A DNA stretch of 64,000 nucleotides from Pseudomonas putida (GTDB lineage Bacteria > Pseudomonadota > Gammaproteobacteria > Pseudomonadales > Pseudomonadaceae), in the NCBI RefSeq assembly GCF_028682455.1, contig NZ_JANHLD010000005.1:318523-382522 (forward strand), written 5' to 3'. A program made the translations under genes and the position numbers. Of this stretch, positions 9,056-16,567 are shown piece after piece; position 1 is the first letter of the stretch; each line of letters starts with the position of its first letter. The notes under the pieces were generated by a model. That model saw only the letters and a program-made list of their open reading frames with translations. It ran no database searches and was not told the origin of the DNA.

Positions 9056-9601
9056 ATACCTGTCCTCAAGTAGTTGAAGTTCCACGCGTAGCGCGCAAGC
9101 CCAACTGCTTGATGAAGGATTGCGGTATGGAGCAGGTGAGAATCTAGCAGAGGCTGGGTGAAGTGCCAGCTGCAGCCCTTCGCGGAAGAATCCACTCCCA
9201 CAGCCACAGCCACATGGCATCCCAGAACCTGGGCTACCAAAGCTCACCGACAATGCCTTGATGTCAATTGAAGGCAATGGCACTGGCCGCTTTTACCTTG
9301 GCCGGCGATCGCACCAATCCTGCCTCTTCGGACGCACGAAACTGCTGTACCAGAAGACGGCCAGAATGGAATTCGCTGAAAACAGGACAGCGACCCCGCG
9401 TATTGGAGGTCAACAAATAGATACGTCCAGATTCGCTGTAGCGACCAGTACGCAAATGACAGGAAGGCATGCGGGGACTGCGGGCTGTCCTTCCAACACT
9501 AGATCGGATACCGATCAGCTCGGCCGCATAAGGACTTCAAAAAAATCGGTGGGAGCGGATTCATCCGCGAAGGGCCGCAAAGCGGCCCCAAAGAAGTTCG
9601 A
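9056..9601. other. 546-base non-coding interval with REP-like borders
   Basis: No credible gene was found on either strand. The interval is bracketed by two halves of a variant REP: CTTCGCGGAAGAATCCACTC at 9178 and the inverted GTGGGAGCGGATTCATCCGC at 9549. The right half is followed by a GC hairpin at 9572-9588. The core from about 9210 to 9540 has weaker GC content than its neighbours and looks like decayed sequence. Confidence 0.5.
9549..9588 (-). terminator. probable terminator of the GntR gene at 9602-10366
   Basis: On the minus strand, just after the GntR stop codon, a hairpin GGGCCGC-TTT-GCGGCCC (9572-9588) is followed by GCGGAT-GA-ATCCGC and then a run of seven T (complement of AAAAAAA at 9539-9545). 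Confidence 0.5.
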
Positions 9602-10366
9602 TCAACCTTTAACCGGTACCGAACTGCGCTTCTTGGTCTGCAACAAGTGCGAGAACACTGCATGCAGGTCGTCCGAGGCGCTTTCTTCGTCGAGGTTGAG
9701 CTTGCTGTCGATGTGGTCCATGTGGTGCATCATCAGGCTGACCGCCTGATTCACATCACGGGCCTCGATGGCGTCGATCAGTTGCATGTGCTCATCGTAG
9801 GAGCAGTGCGAGCGGTTGCCGCTTTCGTACTGGGCGATGATCAGCGAAGTTTGCGAGACCAGGCTGCGCTGGAAGCTGATCAGGGGTGCATTGCCGGCCG
9901 CTTCGGCGAGCTTAAGGTGGAATTCGCCCGAGAGGCGGATGCCGGCGCCACGATCGCCGCGCGAGAAGCTGTCGCGCTCTTCGCGCACCATCTGGCGCAG
10001 TTCGTTGAGCTGCTCGGCCGTGGCGTGCTCGACGGCCAGTTCGGTGATGGCGCGCTCGACCATGCGACGCGAGAAGAACACCTGGCGGGCTTCCTCGACG
10101 GTTGGGCTGGCTACCACCGCACCGCGGTTGGGCCGCAGCAGCACCACACTTTCATGGGCCAGGCGCGACAGCGCGCGACGAATGATGGTACGGCTGACGC
10201 CAAAGATTTCGCCCAGCGCTTCCTCGCTCAACTTGGTACCCGGCGCCAGGCGCTGCTCGAGAATCGCCTCGAAAATATGCGCGTAGACGATGTCGTCCTG
10301 GGTTCCACTGCGCCCGGCCTTGCCGGTACGCACTGGTTTCTTGAGGGGTTGCAGCTGTTCGTTCAT
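9602..10366 (-). CDS. GntR-family transcriptional regulator, FCD subfamily (purine block)
   Basis: A 254-residue regulator starting MNEQLQPLKKPVRTGK at 10366. A GntR winged helix lies at about residues 25-95 (IVYAHIFEAILEQRLAPGTKLSEEALGEIFGVSRTIIRRAL region), followed by an FCD ligand domain to about 230. It is divergent from the purine permease gene. The shared region holds TTGTACACAG at 10474 and TTGTATACAA at 10572. This position, and the same boxes at hiuH/puuE and gcl, make it the best candidate for the local repressor of the urate and glyoxylate pathway. An upstream in-frame start at 10474 would begin on the operator and is less likely. Confidence 0.9.
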   Translation of the reverse strand: MNEQLQPLKKPVRTGKAGRSGTQDDIVYAHIFEAILEQRLAPGTKLSEEALGEIFGVSRTIIRRALSRLAHESVVLLRPNRGAVVASPTVEEARQVFFSRRMVERAITELAVEHATAEQLNELRQMVREERDSFSRGDRGAGIRLSGEFHLKLAEAAGNAPLISFQRSLVSQTSLIIAQYESGNRSHCSYDEHMQLIDAIEARDVNQAVSLMMHHMDHIDSKLNLDEESASDDLHAVFSHLLQTKKRSSVPVKG

Positions 10367-10473
10367 GGGCACTCGAGCACGGAGATCCGCCAGTCGGACC
10401 CAGACTTTAATAGCAGTCAGTGGGGCGGTGGCAAGTCTTGGAAAGAAAATTAAACGATTAAGGTATGCGCACA

Positions 10474-10483
10474 TTGTACACAG
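10474..10483. promoter_or_regulatory. candidate GntR operator, TTGTACACAG
   Basis: Lies 107 bases upstream of the chosen start of the divergent GntR gene. It is identical in sequence to the box in front of the other GntR gene (2025-2034, read on the minus strand). Confidence 0.55.
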
Positions 10484-10561
10484 CCGCAGGGATTTCTGCA
10501 GTGGATGATGGCCTTTATAGCTGCTCGGCGAAATTATCTGCGCACAACAACAAAAACATTA

Positions 10562-10590
10562 TTTGCATTCTTTGTATACAAACGCATAAT
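10562..10590 (+). promoter_or_regulatory. predicted permease promoter with embedded GntR operator
   Basis: TTTGCA (10562-10567) and CATAAT (10585-10590) are 17 bases apart. The perfect palindrome TTTGTATACAAA (10571-10582) fills the spacer, the classic place for a repressor to block polymerase. A second motif, CTGACT-N4-AGTCAA, lies at 10607-10622, just downstream of the expected transcription start. Confidence 0.5.
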
Positions 10591-10606
10591 CCCCTCGTGC
10601 AACTTC

Positions 10607-10622
10607 CTGACTCAGAAGTCAA
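10607..10622. promoter_or_regulatory. candidate RutR-like operator, CTGACT-N4-AGTCAA
   Basis: A 6-4-6 imperfect palindrome with the same TTCCTGAC lead-in and the same spacing as the xdhA site at 2186-2201. Confidence 0.35.
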
Positions 10623-10725
10623 CAAAAGGTCCGGTCGCCTGCCATCCCATCCGCCTCACAGAGCCCCCTAGTGCGTGCGCAGGACCGGTTCTGAAAAACA
10701 AGAAAAGACTTGAGGAGTACACGCT

Positions 10726-12075
10726 GTGGAAAGCCGCAAATCCGAAGCCCCTACGCTGGATCTTGCCCCACCGCTCGAAACGAGCTGGCTGGAGCGGATT
10801 TTCAAACTCAAGCTACATGGCACCACCGTAAAGACCGAGATGATCGCCGGCCTGACCACGTTCATCACCATGGCCTACATCATCTTCGTCAACCCCAACA
10901 TCATGGCCGATGCCGGCATCGATCACGGAGCGGCCTTCGTCGCCACCTGTATCGCCGCCGCCCTGGGCTGCCTGTTGATGGGCCTGTATGCCAACTGGCC
11001 GGTCGGCCTGGCACCGGGCATGGGGCTCAACGCCTTCTTTACCTATACCGTGGTCGGCACCATGGGCTACACCTGGGAAGCTGCGCTGGGCGCGGTGTTT
11101 GTCTCCGGGGTGCTGTTCATGTTGCTGACCTTGTCGCGGGTGCGTGAATGGCTGCTCAACAGCATTCCCGTGAGTCTGCGTCATGCAATGGGTGCCGGCG
11201 TCGGATTGTTCCTCGGACTGATCGGTCTTAAAACAGCTGGAATTGTCGTCGACAGCCCGGCCACCCTGATCAAGCTCGGCTCCCTGCACGAGCCTGGCCC
11301 GCTGTTGGCAGCCATCTGCTTCCTGATGATTGCCGTGCTCAGCTACCACCGGGTGTTCGGTGCGATCCTGATCAGCATCATCAGCGTTACCCTCGCCGGC
11401 TGGGGCCTGGGACTGGTGGAATACGGCGGGCTGTTCTCGCTGCCACCGAGCCTGGCACCGACCTGGATGGCCATGGACGTGGCAGGCGTGTTCAACGTCA
11501 GCATGATCGCCGTGGTGTTCGCCTTCCTGTTCGTGCACATGTTCGACACCGCCGGCACCCTGATGGGCGTGGCCCAGCGGGCTAACCTGGTGAATGCCGA
11601 CGGCCGCATCGAGAACCTGTCGCGGGCGTTGAAGGCCGACAGTGCTTCCAGCGTATTTGGTGCAGTGGTGGGTGTACCGCCGGTCACCAGTTATGTCGAG
11701 AGTGCCGCGGGGGTTGCCGCAGGGGGCCGTACGGGCCTGACCGCAGTCGTGGTGGGCCTGTTCTTCATCGCCGCGATGTTCTTCGCCCCGCTTGCCGGGA
11801 TGATCCCTGCCTATGCCACTGCGGGCGCACTGATCTATGTCGCCATGCTGATGATGGGCAGCATGGCACACATCAACTGGGATGAAGCCACCGACAGCAT
11901 TCCGGCGATCGTCACCGCAATCATGATGCCGCTGACCTTCTCGGTCGCCGACGGCATCGCTCTGGGCTTTATCACCTTTGTGGTGCTCAAGGCCGGTACA
12001 GGGCGCTTCAGCGAGATCTCGGCCAGCCTGTGGGTCCTGACAGCGATCTTTATCGCCAAGTTCGTGTTCCTGTAA
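10726..12075 (+). CDS. AzgA-type purine permease (NCS2 superfamily)
   Basis: A 449-residue polytopic inner-membrane protein that should import adenine, guanine or hypoxanthine with protons. It starts with GTG 8 bases after a TGAGGAG ribosome-binding site. AzgA-type features include GTTVKTEMIAGLTTFITMAYI near residue 32 and the conserved GLAPGMGLNAFFTY at about residue 95. It has no similarity in its N-terminus to the NCS2 permease at 16568, so the two probably take different purines. It is divergent from the GntR gene at 9602 and ends in a strong intrinsic terminator. Confidence 0.9.
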   Translation: MESRKSEAPTLDLAPPLETSWLERIFKLKLHGTTVKTEMIAGLTTFITMAYIIFVNPNIMADAGIDHGAAFVATCIAAALGCLLMGLYANWPVGLAPGMGLNAFFTYTVVGTMGYTWEAALGAVFVSGVLFMLLTLSRVREWLLNSIPVSLRHAMGAGVGLFLGLIGLKTAGIVVDSPATLIKLGSLHEPGPLLAAICFLMIAVLSYHRVFGAILISIISVTLAGWGLGLVEYGGLFSLPPSLAPTWMAMDVAGVFNVSMIAVVFAFLFVHMFDTAGTLMGVAQRANLVNADGRIENLSRALKADSASSVFGAVVGVPPVTSYVESAAGVAAGGRTGLTAVVVGLFFIAAMFFAPLAGMIPAYATAGALIYVAMLMMGSMAHINWDEATDSIPAIVTAIMMPLTFSVADGIALGFITFVVLKAGTGRFSEISASLWVLTAIFIAKFVFL

Positions 12076-12100
12076 CACTGCTGCCTGCAACACCGCCAAA

Positions 12101-12126
12101 GCCTCACCTTCGGGTGGGGCTTTTTA
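12101..12126 (+). terminator. intrinsic terminator after the purine permease
   Basis: GCCTCACC-TTCG-GGTGGGGC stem-loop (8 pairs, one G-T) followed by TTTTTATT, 25 bases after the permease stop. Confidence 0.85.
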
Positions 12127-12140
12127 TTGGTTTGAGATAC

Positions 12141-12192
12141 TCATCGCGGGGCAAGCCCGCTCCTACCGGTGGAACCGGGCTTGCCTCGCGAT
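12141..12192. repeat. REP element, inverted pair
   Basis: TCATCGCGGGGCAAGCCCGC and a slightly diverged inverted copy (CCGGGCTTGCCTCGCGATA) separated by a few bases, between the permease and hiuH terminators. Confidence 0.85.
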
Positions 12193-12205
12193 AAAAGCTC
12201 CGGGC

Positions 12206-12233
12206 AAAAAAAAGCCCGCCAGTGTGAGCGGGC
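12206..12233 (-). terminator. intrinsic terminator after hiuH
   Basis: On the minus strand GCCCGC-TCACACTG-GCGGGC is followed by eight T residues, 31 bases after the hiuH stop. Confidence 0.85.
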
Positions 12234-12264
12234 AAGGACCTACGAAGATTCATCTAGCGACCAA

Positions 12265-12618
12265 CTAGCTTCCGCGATAGGTCGAGTAACTGTACGGCGA
12301 GATCAACAGCGGTACGTGGTAGTGATCCTGCTCGGCGCTGATGCCAAAACGCAGTACCACCACGTCAAGAAATGCAGGCTCTGGCAGTTTCACGCCGCGA
12401 GCACGGTAGTAGTCGCCGGCGCTGAACTGCAGCTGGTACACACCGCTGCGGTAGTCGTCGCCTTGCAGCAGCGGCGCGTCGCAACGGCCATCGCTGTTGG
12501 TCAGGGTGGTATTCACCAGTTCCAGCTGCTGGCCTTCGACCCGGTACAGCTCGACTTTGATCGAGCTGCCAGGGCAGCCATGAGCGGCATCCAGTACATG
12601 CGTGGTCAAACGTCCCAT
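12265..12618 (-). CDS. hiuH: 5-hydroxyisourate hydrolase (transthyretin-like)
   Basis: Hydrolyses 5-hydroxyisourate, the first product of urate oxidation, to OHCU. The 117-residue size, the N-terminal RLTTHVLDAAHGCPG and the C-terminal tetrapeptide YRGS are diagnostic of the enzyme as opposed to vertebrate transthyretin. Expected active-site residues are the His in THVLD, the Arg near the middle and the His in DHYHVPLLISPYSYSTYRGS. It is transcribed divergently from puuE, and the shared region holds two TTGTA(T/C)ACAA boxes. Its own terminator follows. Confidence 0.96.
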   Translation of the reverse strand: MGRLTTHVLDAAHGCPGSSIKVELYRVEGQQLELVNTTLTNSDGRCDAPLLQGDDYRSGVYQLQFSAGDYYRARGVKLPEPAFLDVVVLRFGISAEQDHYHVPLLISPYSYSTYRGS

Positions 12619-12725
12619 TGCTTGCTCGCCTCTGTTCTATCTGTGGGCAAAAAATACCCGCAAGCCACCGGGAGGAAACACGGCAGCTTACGGCTGTCGG
12701 ATTATTAAGACATTTTCCAGATAAA

Positions 12726-12735
12726 TTGTACACAA
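12726..12735. promoter_or_regulatory. candidate GntR operator, TTGTACACAA
   Basis: A near-perfect palindrome 108 bases before the hiuH start. On the minus strand its second half forms TACAAT, a plausible hiuH -10 element. A weaker CTGACA-N4-GTTCAC motif lies at 12753-12768. Confidence 0.55.
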
Positions 12736-12910
12736 TAATTCGGTATTCTTTCCTGACACACCGTTCACCCCCTGTAAATACACCATCAGTCGCAAAACCG
12801 CGCCGCCAGCCGACGCCAACGTCATTAACTGACCGATCAGGCAGGTTTCTTGCAGGGCTCTCGCAGTGGGGTTTCGGGGTAAAAAGGCAAAGAAATACGA
12901 AAAAACAGGC

Positions 12911-12940
12911 TTACAAACCGCAAACAAAGTTGTATACAAT
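12911..12940 (+). promoter_or_regulatory. predicted puuE promoter overlapping a GntR operator
   Basis: TTACAA (12911-12916) and TACAAT (12935-12940) are 18 bases apart. The perfect palindrome TTGTATACAA (12930-12939) covers the -10 element. Confidence 0.45.
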
Positions 12941-13015
12941 CATCTCATCGACGTGGCCGATACCCCATCCCGGGCGCCACGCCCTCCGTTGACACGTATA
13001 AGAAGGAAGACTGCA

Positions 13016-13942
13016 GTGAGCGCTGATTATCCTCGCGACCTGATCGGTTACGGCAATACCCCACCCCATCCGCGCTGGCCGGGGAATGCCCGCATCGCTT
13101 TGTCTTTCGTGCTCAATTACGAAGAAGGTGGCGAGCGCAACATTCTTCACGGAGACAAGGAATCGGAAGCCTTTCTCTCGGAAATGGTCGCCGCCCAGCC
13201 CCTGCAGGGCGCTCGTAACATGAGTATGGAATCGCTTTACGAGTACGGTAGCCGCGCCGGCGTCTGGCGCCTGCTCAAGCTGTTCAAGGACACCGGTGTC
13301 CCGCTGACCATCTTCGCTGTCGCCATGGCCGCCCAGCGCCACCCCGACGTGATCCGCGCCATGGCCGAAGCCGGCCACGAAATCTGCAGCCACGGCTACC
13401 GCTGGATCGACTACCAGAACATGGACGAGGCCCAGGAGCGCGAGCACATGCTCGAAGCCATCCGCATCCTCACCGAACTCACCGGCGAGCGCCCCGTAGG
13501 CTGGTACACCGGCCGCACCGGTCCCAACACCCGTCGCCTGGTGATGGAGGAAGGCGGTTTCCTCTACGACAGCGACACCTACGACGACGACCTGCCCTAC
13601 TGGGAACCGAACAATCCGACCGGCAAGCCGCACCTGGTGATCCCGTACACCCTGGACACCAACGACATGCGCTTCACCCAGGTCCAGGGCTTCAATTGCG
13701 GCGAGCAGTTCTTCCAGTATCTCAAGGACGCCTTCGACGTCCTGTACGAGGAAGGCGCCGAAGCACCGAAGATGCTGTCGATCGGCCTGCACTGCCGCCT
13801 GGTCGGTCGCCCGGCCCGCCTGGCCGCACTCAAGCGCTTCGTCGAATACGCCAAGAGCCATGATCAGGTCTGGTTCGCCCGGCGCGTGGACATCGCCCGT
13901 CACTGGCATGCCACCCACCCTTACAAAGCCGAGAACGCCTAA
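13016..13942 (+). CDS. puuE: allantoinase PuuE (polysaccharide-deacetylase fold)
   Basis: Opens the allantoin ring to allantoate. This is the metal-independent, NodB/polysaccharide-deacetylase-like allantoinase, not the amidohydrolase type. The chosen GTG start (MSADYPRDLIGYGNTPPHPRWPG) follows an AAGAAGGAAG ribosome-binding site and gives 308 residues, the family length; a longer in-frame extension would run through the operator. Domain markers are VLNYEEGGE, the MESLYEYGSRAGVWRLL segment and HEICSHGYRWIDYQ. Its stop shares a base with the start of uraD, so the two are translationally coupled. Confidence 0.96.
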   Translation: MSADYPRDLIGYGNTPPHPRWPGNARIALSFVLNYEEGGERNILHGDKESEAFLSEMVAAQPLQGARNMSMESLYEYGSRAGVWRLLKLFKDTGVPLTIFAVAMAAQRHPDVIRAMAEAGHEICSHGYRWIDYQNMDEAQEREHMLEAIRILTELTGERPVGWYTGRTGPNTRRLVMEEGGFLYDSDTYDDDLPYWEPNNPTGKPHLVIPYTLDTNDMRFTQVQGFNCGEQFFQYLKDAFDVLYEEGAEAPKMLSIGLHCRLVGRPARLAALKRFVEYAKSHDQVWFARRVDIARHWHATHPYKAENA

Positions 13943-14457
13943 TGACCGCTTTCAAGACCCTCAAGCCTTCGTCCCTGGAACGCGCTGCGTTCGTCGAAGC
14001 CTTTGCCGACATCTACGAACACTCGCCCTGGGTTGCCGAGAAGGCCTACGACCTGGGCCAGTTGCAGGAAGTCGATCAGATCGAAGCCCTGCACCAGCGC
14101 ATGAGCGACATCCTGCTCAGCGCCGATCATGACGCCCAACTGGCGCTGATCAACGCTCACCCGGACCTCGCCGGCAAGGCCGCCATCCAGGGTGAACTGA
14201 CCGAATCGAGCACCAACGAACAGGCCGGCGCCGGTATCCACCAGTGCACCGCCGAAGAATTCAAACGCTTCACCGAACTCAACGACGCCTACAAGGCCAA
14301 GTTCAAGTTCCCGTTCATCATGGCGGTAAAAGGCAGCAACCGGCACCAGATCCTCGCCTCGTTCGAAAAACGCATCCACAACTCGGTCGAGGCCGAATTC
14401 AAGGAAGCGCTGGCGCAGATCAACCTGATTGCCCTGTTCCGCCTGCTGCAACTTTAA
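13942..14457 (+). CDS. uraD: OHCU decarboxylase (2-oxo-4-hydroxy-4-carboxy-5-ureidoimidazoline)
   Basis: Decarboxylates OHCU, the HiuH product, to (S)-allantoin. A small all-helical protein of 171 residues. The catalytic-histidine region is visible as LALINAHPDLAGKAA (about residues 67-82), and the family signature NDAYKAKFKFPFIMAVKG lies near residue 115. It overlaps puuE by one base. The next gene, allA, starts 103 bases later; in several relatives I would expect an allantoicase gene near here, but the gap is too short for one. Confidence 0.96.
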   Translation: MTAFKTLKPSSLERAAFVEAFADIYEHSPWVAEKAYDLGQLQEVDQIEALHQRMSDILLSADHDAQLALINAHPDLAGKAAIQGELTESSTNEQAGAGIHQCTAEEFKRFTELNDAYKAKFKFPFIMAVKGSNRHQILASFEKRIHNSVEAEFKEALAQINLIALFRLLQL

Positions 14458-14560
14458 AGGGACGCCGATGCCATCGGGCCCGAGTGCGCCACGCGAGCGT
14501 ACCCAGGGCCCCAGGCACCGAGAGCGAAACCCTCCACAACACAGAAAAAAGAGAATCCGC

Positions 14561-15064
14561 ATGCGCACTTTAGTGATTGAGCCATTGACCAAAGAAGCCT
14601 TCGCCCCTTTCGGTGACGTGATCGAAACCGACGGCAGCGACCACTTCATGATCAACAACGGTTCGACCATGCGCTTCCACAAGCTGGCGACGGTCGAGAC
14701 CGCCCAGCCCGAGGACAACGCGATCATCAGCATCTTCCGCGCCGACGCGCTGGACATGCCACTGACCGTTCGCATGCTGGAGCGCCATCCGCTGGGCAGC
14801 CAGGCTTTCATCCCGCTGCTCGGCAACCCCTTTCTGATCGTGGTCGCGCCACTTGGCGATGCACCTGTATCGGGCCTTGTCCGCGCCTTCCGCAGCAATG
14901 GAAGGCAGGGCATCAATTACCATCGCGGCGTCTGGCACCACCCGGTGCTGACGATCGAAAAGCGGGATGACTTCCTGGTGGTTGATCGCAGTGGCACTGG
15001 CAACAACTGCGATGAGCATTTTTTCAATGAGGATGAGCAACTGATCCTCGCCCCCCACCAATAA
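14561..15064 (+). CDS. allA: ureidoglycolate lyase
   Basis: Splits (S)-ureidoglycolate into glyoxylate and urea, linking purine breakdown to the gcl pathway and the urea transporter further along. The start at 14561 (MRTLVIEPLTKEAFAPFGDVIE) follows AAAAAAGAGAA and yields 167 residues, the usual length for this cupin-fold dimer. Typical sequence includes AFGDVIETDG-like APFGDVIE, the RAFRSNGRQGINYHRGVWHHPV segment with its His residues, and FLVVDRSGTGNNCDEH. It lies between uraD and puuD on the same strand. The upstream 14429 extension is discounted because it runs out of frame through the end of uraD. Confidence 0.95.
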   Translation: MRTLVIEPLTKEAFAPFGDVIETDGSDHFMINNGSTMRFHKLATVETAQPEDNAIISIFRADALDMPLTVRMLERHPLGSQAFIPLLGNPFLIVVAPLGDAPVSGLVRAFRSNGRQGINYHRGVWHHPVLTIEKRDDFLVVDRSGTGNNCDEHFFNEDEQLILAPHQ

Positions 15065-15114
15065 GAGAAGACCTGAGCATCCGGCAACAGGATGCCAGGG
15101 TAGAGGTAAAGACT

Positions 15115-16440
15115 GTGGAAGCACATCTGTTGGAATGGCTGAACCTGAGCGTGCGTTGGGTTCACATGATCACTGGCGTGGCCTGGATCGGCGCGTCGTT
15201 CTACTTTGTCTGGCTGGAGAACAACCTCAACCGCGCCAATCCGCGCGACGGTCTTTCCGGCGATCTCTGGGCGATTCACGGTGGCGGGATCTACCACCTG
15301 GAGAAGTACAAGCTGGCTCCGCCAAAAATGCCGGAGAACCTGCACTGGTTCAAATGGGAAGCCTATTTCACCTGGATGTCGGGTATCGCCCTGCTGTGCC
15401 TGGTGTTCTACTGGAACCCGACCCTGTACCTGCTGGCCCCTGGCAGCACCCTCTCGGGCGGTGAAGGCATCGCCATCGGTGTTGGCTCCCTGATCGCCGG
15501 CTGGTTCATCTACGACTTCCTCTGCGACTCGCCACTGGGCAAGCGCCCTGCCCTGCTGGGCCTGGTACTGTTCGTGCTGGTCATCGCGGCGTGCTACGGC
15601 TTCAGCCAAGTGTTCAGCGGTCGTGGTGCCTACCTGCACACCGGCGCGATCATCGGCACCATCATGGTCGGCAACGTGTTCCGCATCATCATGCCGGCCC
15701 AGCGTCAGCTGGTCGCCGCCATCGAAGCCAACCAGACTCCCGACCCGGTACTGCCGGCCAAGGGCCTGCTGCGCTCGCGGCACAACAACTACTTCACCCT
15801 GCCGGTGCTGTTCATCATGATCAGCAACCACTTCCCGAGCACCTACGGTAGCCAGTACAACTGGCTGATCCTGGCCGGCATCGCGGTGGCTGCAGTATTG
15901 GTTCGTCATTACTTCAACACCCGCCACGACAGCAACAAGTACGCCTGGACCCTGCCAGTCGGCGCCCTGTCGATGATCTGCCTGGCCTACGTCACAGGCC
16001 CTGCGCCGATGCCGACCGCTCCTGAGCAAGCCGCAGCCAAGGTCGAGTACCAGCCGCTGCCGGAGACCGCCCTGGGTGGCAAGACTGCCGCCGAAAAAGC
16101 TGCAGAGAAAGCCGCCGAACCTGCCCAGGCTGCTGCCCCTGCCGAGGCACCCGCGGCCAACGTCGCCAAGCTCGACGATGCCGGCTTCGACAAGATCCAC
16201 AGCGTCATCCAGGAACGTTGCGCCGTGTGCCATTCGGCCAAGCCGACCAGCCCGCTGTTCAGCGCCGCACCTGCCGGTGTGATGCTCGACACCCCGCAAC
16301 AGATCCAGCAACAGGCGGCGCGCATCCAGGCGCAAGCCGTCACCACGCAGATCATGCCCCTGGGCAACATCACTCAGATGACCCAGCAGGAACGTGAACT
16401 GATCGGTGCCTGGATCGCCAAGGGTGCACCGACGAACTGA
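15115..16440 (+). CDS. puuD: membrane urate hydroxylase PuuD with C-terminal cytochrome c domain
   Basis: Oxidises urate to 5-hydroxyisourate at the inner membrane, passing electrons to the respiratory chain instead of making peroxide. The 441-residue protein starts with GTG. About eight or nine hydrophobic helices fill residues 10-300. An Ala/Glu/Pro-rich linker (about 305-350) leads to a small cytochrome c domain. The haem attachment site is C369-A-V-C372-H373, and M414 in TQIMPLGN is the probable axial ligand. The haem requires the Ccm machinery encoded at 54687-61630. No soluble uricase gene is present in the window. Confidence 0.93.
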   Translation: MEAHLLEWLNLSVRWVHMITGVAWIGASFYFVWLENNLNRANPRDGLSGDLWAIHGGGIYHLEKYKLAPPKMPENLHWFKWEAYFTWMSGIALLCLVFYWNPTLYLLAPGSTLSGGEGIAIGVGSLIAGWFIYDFLCDSPLGKRPALLGLVLFVLVIAACYGFSQVFSGRGAYLHTGAIIGTIMVGNVFRIIMPAQRQLVAAIEANQTPDPVLPAKGLLRSRHNNYFTLPVLFIMISNHFPSTYGSQYNWLILAGIAVAAVLVRHYFNTRHDSNKYAWTLPVGALSMICLAYVTGPAPMPTAPEQAAAKVEYQPLPETALGGKTAAEKAAEKAAEPAQAAAPAEAPAANVAKLDDAGFDKIHSVIQERCAVCHSAKPTSPLFSAAPAGVMLDTPQQIQQQAARIQAQAVTTQIMPLGNITQMTQQERELIGAWIAKGAPTN

Positions 16441-16480
16441 GGCGGCCGCAGGCTGCCAGCTGTAAGCGACAAGCAAAAAA

Positions 16481-16536
16481 AGCTGCAAGCCAAGCGCGAC
16501 CTTCTTCTTGGAGGTTGGCGCTTGAAGCTTGCAGCT
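16481..16536. repeat. imperfect inverted repeat, GCTGCAAGC type
   Basis: AGCTGCAAGC (16481-16490) and GCTTGCAGCT (16527-16536) flank a second stem of GCGC and CTTCTT motifs, giving a hairpin between puuD and the NCS2 permease. A related GCTGCAAGCTGC cluster lies at 26136-26230. This is a second dispersed repeat family distinct from the REP elements. Confidence 0.6.
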
Positions 16537-16567
16537 CTAAAGAATAAAAACAAAACCGAGGTGTTGC

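Noticed and set aside
16441..16567. Small coding gene between puuD and the NCS2 permease
   Set aside because: The stretch is filled by an inverted repeat and has no start with a ribosome-binding site.
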